Positions 8,343 to 17,353 of a stretch of DNA of 64,000 bases are shown piece after piece (the first letter of the stretch is position 1; each line of letters begins with the position of its first letter). This DNA is from Tyzzerella sp. (GTDB taxonomy: Bacteria > Bacillota > Clostridia > Lachnospirales > Anaerotignaceae), in assembly GCA_019415525.1 (NCBI GenBank), contig DXZA01000067.1, forward strand, positions 248,001-312,000, given 5' to 3'. The notes under the pieces were generated by a model that was not told the origin of the DNA, made no database searches, and worked only from the letters and a program-made list of their open reading frames with translations. The position numbers and the translations under genes were made by a program.

Positions 8343-9692
8343 TTGGACTTCTTACAGTCAATAGTAGAATCAGTAAACAGTATACTTTGGGATTATCTTC
8401 TCATTATACTCTTATGTGGTACAGGTATTTATTTTTCATTTAGACTTAAATTTGTACAGATAAGAAAATTTAAAGCAGGTATAAAATCTGTTTTTGGGGG
8501 ATTTTCGTTACATGGTGCAAAAGCAACAGCAGATGGTATGAGTTCATTCCAATCACTTACAACAGCAGTTGCAGCACAAGTTGGTACAGGTAATATTGCT
8601 GGTGCAGCAAGTGCAATTGCAGCCGGTGGTCCTGGAGCTATATTTTGGATGTGGGTAAGTGCATTCTTTGGTATGGCTACAATATATTCAGAAGCATCTT
8701 TAGCACAGAAATATAAACAAAGAGTACATGGAGAAATAACAGGTGGTCCTGTTTATTATATAAGAGAAGCATATAAAGGTACATTTGGAAAATTTCTTGC
8801 TACATTCTTTTCTATAACAATAATATTAGCACTTGGATTTATGGGTAATATGGTTCAATCAAATTCTATTGGCGAATCATTCAAAACAGCTTTTAATATT
8901 AATCCTGTAATAATAGGTGTTATAGTTGCTATTGCAGCTGCTTTTATATTTATTGGTGGTGCAAGTAGAATTGCAACTGTTACAGAAAAAATTGTACCTA
9001 TAATGGCATTACTTTATGTTCTTGGAAGCCTTGTAATACTTATAATGAATTTTGGAAATCTTGGAAACTCATTTAAACAAATATTTGTACTTGCATTTGA
9101 CCCTCAAGCTATGGCCGGTGGTGTTGTTGGTGCAACAGTAAAAGATGCTGTTCGTTATGGTGTTGCAAGAGGTCTTTTCTCAAATGAAGCTGGTATGGGT
9201 TCAACACCTCATGCCCATGCAAGAGCTAAAGTAGAACATCCTTGTGACCAAGGTATAGTTGCTATTGTTGGTGTATTTATTGATACATTTATTGTACTTA
9301 CAATGACAGCTTTGGTTATTGTTTCAACAGGTTCTGTTTCAACAGGTCTTACAGCAGCTCCTTTAGCACAGTATGCTTTTAATACAGCATTTGGTTCTTT
9401 CGGAAATATATTTATAGCAATATGTATGTTATTTTTTGCATTCTCAACAATTATCGGTTGGTATTTCTTTGGTGAAATAAATGTAAGATATCTTTTCGGA
9501 AAAGGTGCTGTAAAAATATATGCGGCATTAGTTGTAGTATTTATAATAATAGGCTCTAAACTTAAAGTTGACCTTGTATGGGGTCTTTCAGATATGTTCA
9601 ATGGTCTTATGGTTATACCTAACCTTTTTGGTTTACTTGCACTTAGTGGTGTTGTTGTAAAACTTTCAAAAGAACATGATGATAACGAATAA
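8343..9692 (+). CDS. Sodium:alanine/glycine symporter, AgcS family
   Basis: 449 residues from a TTG start at 8343, chosen because AGGGG lies upstream and the protein then begins with the usual DFLQSIVESVNSILWDYLL of the family; an upstream ATG would add 27 residues unlike any family member. The carrier imports alanine or glycine with Na+ across the inner membrane. Visible motifs are GTGIYFSFRLKFVQIRKF, the substrate/ion site loop AAQVGTGNIAGAASAIAAGG, GPVYYIREA, and GLFSNEAGMGSTPHAHA. About eleven membrane helices are apparent. It is monocistronic, with its own promoter and a strong terminator after it. Ligand preference between alanine and glycine cannot be read from sequence. Confidence 0.93.
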   Translation: MDFLQSIVESVNSILWDYLLIILLCGTGIYFSFRLKFVQIRKFKAGIKSVFGGFSLHGAKATADGMSSFQSLTTAVAAQVGTGNIAGAASAIAAGGPGAIFWMWVSAFFGMATIYSEASLAQKYKQRVHGEITGGPVYYIREAYKGTFGKFLATFFSITIILALGFMGNMVQSNSIGESFKTAFNINPVIIGVIVAIAAAFIFIGGASRIATVTEKIVPIMALLYVLGSLVILIMNFGNLGNSFKQIFVLAFDPQAMAGGVVGATVKDAVRYGVARGLFSNEAGMGSTPHAHARAKVEHPCDQGIVAIVGVFIDTFIVLTMTALVIVSTGSVSTGLTAAPLAQYAFNTAFGSFGNIFIAICMLFFAFSTIIGWYFFGEINVRYLFGKGAVKIYAALVVVFIIIGSKLKVDLVWGLSDMFNGLMVIPNLFGLLALSGVVVKLSKEHDDNE

Positions 9693-9697
9693 TATAT

Positions 9698-9732
9698 AAA
9701 AAAGATGTACCATTTACTGGTACATCTTTTTT
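9698..9732 (+). terminator. Intrinsic terminator after agcS
   Basis: Stem GATGTACCA (9704-9712) / TGGTACATC (9718-9726) with a TTTAC loop, extended by flanking A and T runs, then a T tract. It ends agcS before the glycosylase gene. Confidence 0.88.
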
Positions 9733-9765
9733 AATAATATTTAACAGAAAGGAAATTTACTATTT

Positions 9766-10251
9766 ATGAAAGTAATACATAAAATTCCACCAATATATAC
9801 AGAAAAATCAAAAGTACTTATACTTGGAACTATACCATCTCCAAAGTCAAGAGAAAACTCTATATTCTATGGTCACCCTCAAAATCGTTTTTGGAAAGTT
9901 TTATCACAAATATTAAAAGAACCTTTTCCAAATACAAATGATGAAAAAATAAACTTGGCTAAAAATCATAATATAGCCATATGGGACGTACTTTATTCTT
10001 GTGATATAGAAGGTGCTTCTGATAATTCAATAAAAAATCCTGTTCCTAATGACTTAAATAAAATTATAAAGCAATCAGAAATAAAATATATTTTTACAAC
10101 AGGTACAAAAGCTTTTCAACTTTATAATAAATATTGTTTAGAAAATACAGGAATAGAAGCAATACTTTTACCTTCTACAAGTCCTGCAAATTTCAAATAT
10201 AATTTAGAAAAACTATGTTTAGAATATAGTATAATACTAAAATATATATAA
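9766..10251 (+). CDS. DNA-deoxyinosine (hypoxanthine-DNA) glycosylase, UDG superfamily
   Basis: 161 residues, the usual length. The N-terminal LILGTIPSPKSR and the following FYGHPQNRFWKVL are the signature of the hypoxanthine-DNA glycosylase branch (UDG family 6), which removes deaminated adenine from DNA and leaves an abasic site for base excision repair. A central IAIWDVLYSCDIEGASDNSI and a C-terminal LPSTSPANF also match, the latter being the family's second active-site loop. The start follows AAAGGAAA. The gene converges on cysK with a 1-nt gap and no terminator between them. The substrate specificity is inferred from the branch signature. Confidence 0.88.
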   Translation: MKVIHKIPPIYTEKSKVLILGTIPSPKSRENSIFYGHPQNRFWKVLSQILKEPFPNTNDEKINLAKNHNIAIWDVLYSCDIEGASDNSIKNPVPNDLNKIIKQSEIKYIFTTGTKAFQLYNKYCLENTGIEAILLPSTSPANFKYNLEKLCLEYSIILKYI

Positions 10252-10252
10252 A

Positions 10253-11176
10253 TTACTCAAACATAGGTGTAGAAAGGTATCTATCTCCTGTATCAGAAAG
10301 TATTACAACAATATTTTTATTTTCTTCTCTTTTTCCAACTTCTAAAGCACCAAAAAGAGCTGCACCTGATGATATACCTACAAGTATACCTTCTTTTAAA
10401 GCTATATCTCTGCCCATTTTATAAGCATCTTCTTCTTTTACTGCTATTATTTCATCATAAATATTTGTATCAAGTATATCAGGTATAAAACCTGCACCTA
10501 TACCTTGTAAACCATGAGCACCTGCAACACCTTTTGTTATAAAAGGAGAATTATATGGTTCTATTCCAACAATTTTTATATTCGGATTTTTTTCTTTAAG
10601 ATATTTTCCAATACCGGATATTGTACCACCTGTTCCTATTCCTGCCACAAGTATATCAACATTACCATTTGTATCTTCCCAAATTTCAGGACCTGTTGTA
10701 TTTTCATGAGCCTTTGTATTTGAAGGATTTACAAACTGTCCTGGTATAAATGAATTTTCATATTCTTTTGCTAATTCTTCTGCTTTTTCTATTGCACCCT
10801 TCATTCCTTTTTTACCATCTGTAAGTACAAGCTCAGAACCATAAGCTGAAAGTATTTTTCTTCTTTCAATACTCATTGTATCAGGCATTGTTATTATAAC
10901 TCTATATCCTTTAGAAACACCTATTGCTGCAATACCAATTCCTGTATTTCCACTTGTAGGCTCTATTATTACAGAATTTTCTTTAAGTATACCAGCTTTT
11001 TCAGCATCATCTATCATTTGTTTTGCAACTCTATCTTTTATGCTCCCTGCCGGATTAAGGTATTCAAGCTTTGCAAAAATATTACTTTTACAATTATTTG
11101 ATTTAGAAAAATTTGAAATTTCAAGTAATGGAGTATTTCCTACAAGTTCTGAAATATTTTTATATATCTTTGACAT
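10253..11176 (-). CDS. cysK: Cysteine synthase A (O-acetylserine sulfhydrylase)
   Basis: 307 residues, full length. This PLP enzyme makes L-cysteine from O-acetylserine and sulfide. The PLP lysine is Lys47 in NPAGSIKDR, the phosphate loop SGNTGIG is at about residues 75-81, the substrate loop reads PGQFVNPSNTKAHENTTGPE, and the second phosphate-binding loop is GIGTGGTISGIGKYLKE. The start follows AAGGCG. It lies downstream of the phosphoglucomutase terminator, so it either relies on readthrough or has a promoter in the short gap. No serine acetyltransferase is nearby. The assignment is firm; cystathionine-beta-synthase-type activity is unlikely because the protein has only the catalytic domain. 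Confidence 0.95.
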   Translation of the reverse strand: MSKIYKNISELVGNTPLLEISNFSKSNNCKSNIFAKLEYLNPAGSIKDRVAKQMIDDAEKAGILKENSVIIEPTSGNTGIGIAAIGVSKGYRVIITMPDTMSIERRKILSAYGSELVLTDGKKGMKGAIEKAEELAKEYENSFIPGQFVNPSNTKAHENTTGPEIWEDTNGNVDILVAGIGTGGTISGIGKYLKEKNPNIKIVGIEPYNSPFITKGVAGAHGLQGIGAGFIPDILDTNIYDEIIAVKEEDAYKMGRDIALKEGILVGISSGAALFGALEVGKREENKNIVVILSDTGDRYLSTPMFE

Positions 11177-11204
11177 ATTTATTCGCCTTCTTTTTATATA
11201 TTTT

Positions 11205-11237
11205 AAAAAACTCCGTTCTTTGAACGGAGTTTTTTTT
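11205..11237 (-). terminator. Strong intrinsic terminator between phosphoglucomutase and cysK
   Basis: Stem AAAAAACTCCGTTC / GAACGGAGTTTTTT with a 3-nt loop, symmetric enough to work on both strands. On the minus strand it ends the phosphoglucomutase gene. Confidence 0.92.
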
Positions 11238-11242
11238 ATAAA

Positions 11243-12976
11243 TTACATTTTTTCAAGTTTTGCATCAACATCAGCATCAAGTGCTTTAACTTTAGCTTCA
11301 GCAGCTTCAATACTATCAGCTTTTACACCATAGTAGAATTTAAGTTTTGGTTCTGTACCTGATGGTCTTGCACAAATCCAAGTTCCGTCTTCAAGTGTAT
11401 AGTGGAGAACATTTGAAAGTGGAAGTGTATCTTCTTCTGTTTCTCCTGTTAAAAGGTTTTTAAATTCTTTTGTCTGATAATCTCTTGCCCATTCAACTTT
11501 AATTCCAGCAAAATCAGAAGGTGTATTATTTCTTAATGTATCCATAATGTATTTAATTCTTTCAACACCTTCAATTCCTTTAAGTGTAAGAGATTTTATA
11601 CCTTCTTTAAAGAAACCATATTTTTTGTATACTTCAATAAGACCTTCATATAATGTAAGTCCTTTTGTTTTATAATAAGCAGCCATTTCACAAACAAGCA
11701 TTGTTGCAACAACAGCGTCTTTATCTCTTGCATATGTACCAGCAAGGCAACCATAGCTTTCTTCAAAGCCAAATACATATGTATAATCGCCAGTTTCTTC
11801 AAACTGTTTTATTTTTTCTCCAATATATTTGAAACCTGTAAGAACATCAAACATTTTCATTCCATATTCTTCACACATTGGTCTAATCATTTCTGTTGTA
11901 ACAATAGTTTTTATAACAGCTCCATTTGTTGGAAGTGTTCCATTAGCTTTTTTCTGTGAAAGAATGTATTCTGTAAGAAGAGCACCTGTCATATTACCTG
12001 TAAGAACAACGTATTCTCCTTCACTATTTTTAACAACAACACCAACACGGTCACAGTCTGGGTCTGTTCCAACAATAACATCTGCATTTTCTTTCTTAGC
12101 AAGTTCTATTGCAAGATTGAATACTTTAGGGTCTTCTGGATTAGGATATCCTACTGTTGTAAAGTTTCCATCTGGAAGTTCCTGTTCTTTTACAACTAAT
12201 ACATTTTTAAATCCTATTTCGCTTAACGCATGTCTTACAGGAATATTTCCTGAACCATGAATAGGTGTATAAACAATTTTAAAATCATCAGCAACAGCTT
12301 TTATTACATCTGGATTAATTGACTGTGCTTTTACATTTTTAATAAATTCATCATCTACTGATTTATCCATTACGTTAAAAAGACCTGCTTTAACAGCTTC
12401 TTCTTTATCCATAAATTTAATATCAGCATAATCTTCAACAGCATTTACTTCTTTTATAATTTCTTCATCTCTTGGATAAGGAACCTGTCCACCATCTGCC
12501 CAATATACTTTATATCCATTATATTCTGGTGGGTTATGACTTGCTGTTACAACAATACCTGCTGTACAACCAAGATGTCTTACAGCAAATGAAAGCATTG
12601 GTGTAGGTCTTAAGGCATCATATATATATGCTTTAATTCCGTTTCCTGCCATAACAAGACCTGCTGTTTCAGCAAACTCTTTTGACATATTTCTTGAATC
12701 ATAAGCAAGAGCAACACCTTTTTTAACTGCTTCTTCGCCCTGTTTTTTGATATAATTTGCAAGACCTTGTGTAGCTTTACCTACTGTATATTTGTTCATA
12801 CGGTTTGTACCTGCACCCATTATACCACGAAGACCACCTGTACCAAAATCAAGTTCTTTATAAAATCTTTCTTGTATTTCTTTGTCATCGTCAGCAATAG
12901 CTTTAAGTTCGTTACGTGTTGCCTCATCAAAATATTCATTGTTCACCCATTGATTGTACTTTTCTCTGTAATCCAT
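11243..12976 (-). CDS. pgcA: Phosphoglucomutase/phosphomannomutase (alpha-D-phosphohexomutase)
   Basis: 577 residues from the ATG at 12976, which follows GAGAGGGG; a longer frame upstream has no such site. It interconverts hexose 1- and 6-phosphates, feeding UDP-glucose and wall-precursor synthesis. The four phosphohexomutase landmarks are present: catalytic phosphoserine Ser146 in TASHNPPEYNGYK, the metal loop DPDCDR (about 305-310), the sugar loop GFEESYG and the phosphate loop RPSGTEPKLKFYY near the C-terminus. Its length fits the large bacterial type (PgcA), not the 450-residue GlmM. It is downstream of a PEGA protein gene and closed by a strong terminator. Confidence 0.94.
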   Translation of the reverse strand: MDYREKYNQWVNNEYFDEATRNELKAIADDDKEIQERFYKELDFGTGGLRGIMGAGTNRMNKYTVGKATQGLANYIKKQGEEAVKKGVALAYDSRNMSKEFAETAGLVMAGNGIKAYIYDALRPTPMLSFAVRHLGCTAGIVVTASHNPPEYNGYKVYWADGGQVPYPRDEEIIKEVNAVEDYADIKFMDKEEAVKAGLFNVMDKSVDDEFIKNVKAQSINPDVIKAVADDFKIVYTPIHGSGNIPVRHALSEIGFKNVLVVKEQELPDGNFTTVGYPNPEDPKVFNLAIELAKKENADVIVGTDPDCDRVGVVVKNSEGEYVVLTGNMTGALLTEYILSQKKANGTLPTNGAVIKTIVTTEMIRPMCEEYGMKMFDVLTGFKYIGEKIKQFEETGDYTYVFGFEESYGCLAGTYARDKDAVVATMLVCEMAAYYKTKGLTLYEGLIEVYKKYGFFKEGIKSLTLKGIEGVERIKYIMDTLRNNTPSDFAGIKVEWARDYQTKEFKNLLTGETEEDTLPLSNVLHYTLEDGTWICARPSGTEPKLKFYYGVKADSIEAAEAKVKALDADVDAKLEKM

Positions 12977-13044
12977 TTTAAATTCCCCTCTCTTGTAATT
13001 TATAGCAAATACGTTTTTTAAACGCAAAATACCCATTAATAGTA

Positions 13045-14643
13045 TTATTGAAAGCTAAAATCAATACTTTGTGTATTACTATTTATACTTATAACTTTAT
13101 TAATATCACTATATCCTAAAAGTTTAGCTACAAATCCATAATCACCCTCTGGTAAAGTAATATTAATAGGACTTCTACCAATATATTCATTATCAATGTA
13201 TATATCTGCATTAGGTGGATATGTTGTTATAACAAAAGAAATATCTTGGCTAGCTATTTTTTCAAGTTCAGCCTTAATTTCATAAGAGCTTCCCGTAAGA
13301 TTTACTGTTTGCTCCCAAGACTCATAACCATCTTTTTCAATTTTTACTGTATACTGTCCTTCATCAAGAACCTGAGGACTTGATATATCAGAAACTGCTA
13401 TATCATTAATATATAATTTATATTCACTAACATTAGATTTAATAATTAAAACACATTTTTTCCCTTGCAAATCTCCAAGGTCAATGTTAAAGCTCTCTCC
13501 TGAAACAATAAATATTTCAGCAGAATAATCATTTATATTGCTACCTGTAATTAATACTTTATGAGAACCTTCCGTTACAGGTATTATACTATTATCAGAA
13601 ATCTTTAAAGGTTCTCCATTATCTATTGTAATACGACCATTTTCTAATTTATCTGTATTTTTTATATTTATATTTCCATGAAATTCTACTATCTCAATAT
13701 AATAAACAGTACCGTCATATCCTTTAAGTACAACCTTATCAACTTCTGTCAAATCAGATATAGATTTATGTTCACCTTTATAAATAATATCCGTTTCTTC
13801 AGAAATTTTATATGTTTTATTATCACATAAAATTTCTTTTTCATTTTCGGAAATCTCAACAGAATAGAGCTTTGATGTTAACTTATCACCAATATAAAAA
13901 TATTTATCAGGATATGATATTTTAATTACTTTATCATCTTTAAGTTCAACGCTTATTATATCTCCGACAAAAATATTATTTATTGTTGTCTCTTTACCAT
14001 TTATATCAAAAATCTCAGTTTCACTGTCTGGCTTTACAGAAAAACTATTTCCATCTTTTATATTTTTAAGTACAATTCTTGAATTTTCTATACTTTCAAC
14101 AATAGTAATTGTACCATCTTCAATTGTAACATTATTCTCAATATTTGTATCATTTACTACCTTATCATCAGAATTATTTTTAGTATTTCCAGTAGACATA
14201 AATACAAATATAAATACTGCAATAAAAACTATAATACCTATACCTATTGCAATACTCATAAACAGTTTATATTGACCTGCTTTTTTATTATTTGGTTTTT
14301 GTTTATTATTTTTACTTAAAAAATTATTATCTAAAACAACAGTTTCACCAAAATCAGATGTATCTTCTTTTTTATTATTATTCTTTATATTACTGTCTAA
14401 AACTATTGTACTATCATTAAATTTTTCAGTTTTATTTTCTCTAATAGGTATCTTTTCTGAACTTATAGAATTAAGATAACTATTTTTATCTCCTAATTTT
14501 CTTTCTATATCACTATTATCAGTTTTTGTATTATAACTGATATTTTCATTTCCATGGTATTTTTTGATTTCTTCATTTATGGAATCAAGTCTTCGTGTTT
14601 TGCCATACTCGTCCTCATTATCTTCAAAATTATATTTGGACAT
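13045..14643 (-). CDS. Single-pass membrane protein with C-terminal PEGA repeats
   Basis: 532 residues from the ATG at 14643 (after AAGGAG). The acidic, Asn/Lys-rich cytoplasmic N-terminus (1-126) is predicted to be disordered and holds three copies of a short motif: TRRLD (16-20), TIVLD (79-83) and TVVLD (101-105). One membrane helix follows at about 127-150. The outside part starts with a beta-rich region, then repeated PEGA-like units; the last (about 467-532) contains TTYPPNADIYIDNEYIG and LPEGDYGFVAKLLGY, a clear PEGA match, and a weaker one (about 395-465) has YTVKIEKDGYESWEQ. PEGA domains are surface or sensor modules of unsettled role. It sits between a CotS-like gene and phosphoglucomutase. 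No enzyme activity is suggested. Confidence 0.8.
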   Translation of the reverse strand: MSKYNFEDNEDEYGKTRRLDSINEEIKKYHGNENISYNTKTDNSDIERKLGDKNSYLNSISSEKIPIRENKTEKFNDSTIVLDSNIKNNNKKEDTSDFGETVVLDNNFLSKNNKQKPNNKKAGQYKLFMSIAIGIGIIVFIAVFIFVFMSTGNTKNNSDDKVVNDTNIENNVTIEDGTITIVESIENSRIVLKNIKDGNSFSVKPDSETEIFDINGKETTINNIFVGDIISVELKDDKVIKISYPDKYFYIGDKLTSKLYSVEISENEKEILCDNKTYKISEETDIIYKGEHKSISDLTEVDKVVLKGYDGTVYYIEIVEFHGNINIKNTDKLENGRITIDNGEPLKISDNSIIPVTEGSHKVLITGSNINDYSAEIFIVSGESFNIDLGDLQGKKCVLIIKSNVSEYKLYINDIAVSDISSPQVLDEGQYTVKIEKDGYESWEQTVNLTGSSYEIKAELEKIASQDISFVITTYPPNADIYIDNEYIGRSPINITLPEGDYGFVAKLLGYSDINKVISINSNTQSIDFSFQ

Positions 14644-14738
14644 AATATCACTCCTTAAAGGCTTAATATTCATATATAATATTTTAATTCCATATAACAA
14701 AAATTTCAACAACAATTTAGCCTTCTAACAAAACAGAA

Positions 14739-14761
14739 TAAGAGGGAATAAAATCCCTCTT
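14739..14761 (-). terminator. Terminator after the CotS-like gene
   Basis: Stem AAGAGGGA / TCCCTCTT with a short AT loop immediately after the CotS-like stop codon on the minus strand, followed by a moderately T-rich stretch. A weaker terminator than the others. Confidence 0.6.
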
Positions 14762-14776
14762 ACACCCTGTATATCA

Positions 14777-15748
14777 TTATATTTTTTGTGCAAGCTCTGC
14801 ATTTTTTTTAAGTATAGATGCTGATTTAGAAAATCTTTCTAGCATAGCATCAGATATACATACTGTACGTTTATTGTAATATTCATTACATATACTAAGA
14901 AACTTTTGCGGAAATATCAAAAAAGCTTTTATAATCTCTCTTTCTCTATCATTTACTTCTCTTTTTTGTTCATACATTTCAAATATTTTAATAATGCTAT
15001 CACTATCAAACATCTCATTTTTAATTAATCTTCTTAAAAAGTCTGAAATATCATGAGCAGTAAAATTATATGAACACTTATCAATGTTAGTAACAGTAAA
15101 GCCCCCATCTTCTAAAATTCGTATATTATCTCCCTTATATGTATTATGGCAAACTGTATTTTTTGATTTTTCATTTTTTATATTTATATAATCACATTTT
15201 TTAAGTATATCAAGGGAATTTTCTATCATATCAGAAACTGTTTCAAAATTTTCAATTACAATCATATCTACAGGGCTATATTTTCTACTTTCTTTTATCC
15301 TTCTTCTTATTCTTTTTAATTCCTTATATCTTTTCAAAAATGTATCTGGTATTTTATCAGCATCATTTTGCATATAACTACTTTCAAAGCCCTCAGAGGA
15401 ATTATGAAAATCAGCAAGTATATCTGCACCTTTTAAAGCCTGTTCAAACTCAGAAAAATCAAGTTCATCTCCTTGCATACTTTCTTCAAGAACATATTTT
15501 GTACCATTTAGTTCATAAAAAAAATCACCAGTTATACCTTCCTCAAAAACAGCTATTTTAAAACCATTATTATTCATATATTTTCTTAATTCATTTTCTG
15601 CCGAAAGTCTTAAAATATCGTTACTTACTTTTCTTATTTCTTTAAATCCCTTATCTGTTTTACAAACAAATCCTGTTCGTGTTCTTACTCCTCCATAAAG
15701 TTTTATACCATATCCCTCTTTAAGTATTTTTAAATAAAGGTCGTCCAT
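14777..15748 (-). CDS. CotS/CotI-family spore coat protein (kinase-like fold)
   Basis: 323 residues. The sequence resembles the CotS/YtaA/YutH family, aminoglycoside-phosphotransferase-like proteins attached to the spore coat: an early VCKTDKGFKEIRKV, the block EGITGDFFYELNGTKYVLEE, a central FLKRYKELKRIRRRIKE, and a catalytic-loop-like TVCHNTYKGDNIRI followed by VTNIDKCSYNFTAHDISDFLRRL. Where active kinases have an HGD-type loop, this one reads CHNTYKGDN, so catalysis is uncertain. The start follows a GGGGGGAG site. The gene is flanked by terminators on both sides, so it is probably transcribed alone, and would be expected under mother-cell sigma control (inference). It suggests that the organism sporulates. 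Confidence 0.8.
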   Translation of the reverse strand: MDDLYLKILKEGYGIKLYGGVRTRTGFVCKTDKGFKEIRKVSNDILRLSAENELRKYMNNNGFKIAVFEEGITGDFFYELNGTKYVLEESMQGDELDFSEFEQALKGADILADFHNSSEGFESSYMQNDADKIPDTFLKRYKELKRIRRRIKESRKYSPVDMIVIENFETVSDMIENSLDILKKCDYINIKNEKSKNTVCHNTYKGDNIRILEDGGFTVTNIDKCSYNFTAHDISDFLRRLIKNEMFDSDSIIKIFEMYEQKREVNDREREIIKAFLIFPQKFLSICNEYYNKRTVCISDAMLERFSKSASILKKNAELAQKI

Positions 15749-15789
15749 TATACTCCCCCCGTTTTATTTTTATTATGACAAAAAACACA

Positions 15790-15828
15790 AAATGCCTGCT
15801 TTACATACTATGCTGTAAACAGGCATTT
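15790..15828 (-). terminator. Intrinsic terminator after cca
   Basis: AAATGCCTG-C-TTTACA pairs with TGTAAACAGGCATTT, a 15-bp stem with one bulge, just past the cca stop; the minus strand continues with a T run. Confidence 0.85.
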
Positions 15829-15833
15829 TATTA

Positions 15834-17039
15834 TTAAATATATTCTTTTGCTTTAGATAAAAGGGAATTTTTATTATTTTCATTAGGATTTTTATGGACA
15901 TAATCAAGAAGAATTGAAAGAACCTCTCCAAGTCTTTTACCTTTTTCAAATCCCATATCAATAAGGTCATTTCCTGTAATATTCATATCTTTTTGGAATA
16001 TACATTCATTTTTGGATATTATATTATTATATTTTTCAAGACCACTTTCTCCCAATTCTTTATTATTTATTAAAGAATAAAGTTTAAACCATTTTTCTAT
16101 ATTTTCTTTTCCAATAGTATTTGCTAATTTTTTTATTTCATAATCATTATTTGGAAAATCAATATTTTTATATTCAAGTAATTTTGAAACGCTTTTTATT
16201 GTATTAAGGTCAAATTTAAGATAACGAAGCATTTTTTTAGCTTCTTCACCATCAAAAGCTTTTAAAAATATAATCCAACATAATATATCATCTTTAGGTT
16301 TATTTAAAAGAGATTTTATTATATTTTCTTTTTCTTCTAAAACCTTATTATTAAGTTCACAGGATATTTCATAAAGTAAACCTGTTTCCCATAAAAGAGG
16401 TATTTTTTCTGTAAAATCCGATTTTATGAGTTTTGATATTTCTTCTCTTATTCTTTCAACACTTATTTTTTTAATAAGAGATACATTTTGTTTTAAAGCC
16501 TCTAAAGTTTCATTTTCAATATCAAAACCAAGCTGTGCCGAAAACCTTACAGCTCTAAGCATACGTAAAGCATCTTCATTAAATCTTTCAGACGGGTTTC
16601 CAACACCTCTTATTGTTTTAATTTTTATATCATCTATACCACAAAAAGGGTCTTTAAATCCTTCATTCGGATGATAAGCTATTGCATTCATTGTAAAATC
16701 ACGTCTTAAAAGGTCATCTGTAAGTTTATCTGTAAAATATACCTTATTAGGGTGACGACAATCATCATATTCATCTTCAATTCTATAAGTTGTTATTTCA
16801 TAATTATTTTTATTTATAACAGCGGTAACTGTACCATGTTGTATACCTGTATCAAATGTTTTTTCAAAACATGTCTTTACTTCTTCAGGCTTTGCAGATG
16901 TTGTAACGTCCCAATCCTTTGGAACTATATTAAGTATAGCATCTCTTACACAACCACCTACAATATAAGCCTCATATCCTTTTTTATTAAGACTTTCAAG
17001 TATATATAAAACATCTTCTGGAATATCAATTCTATTCAT
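15834..17039 (-). CDS. cca: CCA tRNA nucleotidyltransferase
   Basis: 401 residues from the ATG at 17039, the start with proper spacing after AGGAGG. It adds or repairs the 3' CCA of tRNAs. The class II nucleotidyltransferase motifs are visible: GGCVRD (28-33), the catalytic DWD (42-44) in KDWDVTTSA, the RRDFTMNAIAY motif, GIDDIKIKTIRG and FNEDALRMLRAVRFSAQLGF. The C-terminal region is divergent and shows no HD motif. The gene runs divergently from a tRNA-Lys gene that does not encode CCA, which needs exactly this enzyme. Assignment is firm. Confidence 0.95.
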   Translation of the reverse strand: MNRIDIPEDVLYILESLNKKGYEAYIVGGCVRDAILNIVPKDWDVTTSAKPEEVKTCFEKTFDTGIQHGTVTAVINKNNYEITTYRIEDEYDDCRHPNKVYFTDKLTDDLLRRDFTMNAIAYHPNEGFKDPFCGIDDIKIKTIRGVGNPSERFNEDALRMLRAVRFSAQLGFDIENETLEALKQNVSLIKKISVERIREEISKLIKSDFTEKIPLLWETGLLYEISCELNNKVLEEKENIIKSLLNKPKDDILCWIIFLKAFDGEEAKKMLRYLKFDLNTIKSVSKLLEYKNIDFPNNDYEIKKLANTIGKENIEKWFKLYSLINNKELGESGLEKYNNIISKNECIFQKDMNITGNDLIDMGFEKGKRLGEVLSILLDYVHKNPNENNKNSLLSKAKEYI

Positions 17040-17136
17040 TATCATACCTCCTACTAAGAAAGTATACCATAAAATATAATTCATATTAAAACAAAATAAA
17101 TTCTTAAAAATATGTTAATTTTTTTTAAATTCTTTG

Positions 17137-17165
17137 TTGACAAAAAACGTTAATTGTTGTATTAT
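17137..17165 (+). promoter_or_regulatory. Sigma-A promoter of the tRNA-Lys gene
   Basis: TTGACA (17137-17142), a 17-nt spacer and TATTAT (17160-17165). The -35 element is a perfect consensus, suited to a stable RNA gene; the tRNA starts 29 nt after the -10 element. Confidence 0.85.
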
Positions 17166-17194
17166 ATTTTTTGCAGTTAAGGATAATTAAATAT

Positions 17195-17267
17195 GCACCT
17201 TTAGCTCAGTTGGTAGAGCAACTGACTCTTAATCAGTGGGTCCAGGGTTCGAGCCCCTGAAGGTGCA
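17195..17267 (+). tRNA. tRNA-Lys (anticodon CTT)
   Basis: A 73-nt cloverleaf. The acceptor stem GCACCTT pairs with AAGGTGC, the D arm is GCTC/GAGC, the anticodon stem ACTGA/TCAGT encloses loop CTCTTAA with anticodon CUU, and the T arm contains GGTTCGAGC. The discriminator is A, and CCA is not encoded (CTA follows). It stands alone, with a consensus promoter and its own terminator. Confidence 0.97.
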
Positions 17268-17274
17268 CTAAAAA

Positions 17275-17317
17275 GGCGACATTTTGGAAGACCTAGAGTT
17301 TCCGGGGTGTCGTTTTT
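17275..17317 (+). terminator. Terminator of the tRNA-Lys transcript
   Basis: CGACA (17277-17281) pairs with TGTCG (17308-17312), continuing inward through UUUU·GGGG wobble pairs and GGAA/TTCC, followed by TTTTTATTTTTT. Confidence 0.8.
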
Positions 17318-17353
17318 ATTTTTTAAAAAATATTATTAAAAGGATTATTAATT

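Noticed and set aside
11829..12260. Open frame antisense to phosphoglucomutase, and similar ones inside cysK, secA, agcS and nifS
   Set aside because: All are low-complexity reverse images of strong genes, rich in Ser/Ile/Phe/Cys, without ribosome sites.
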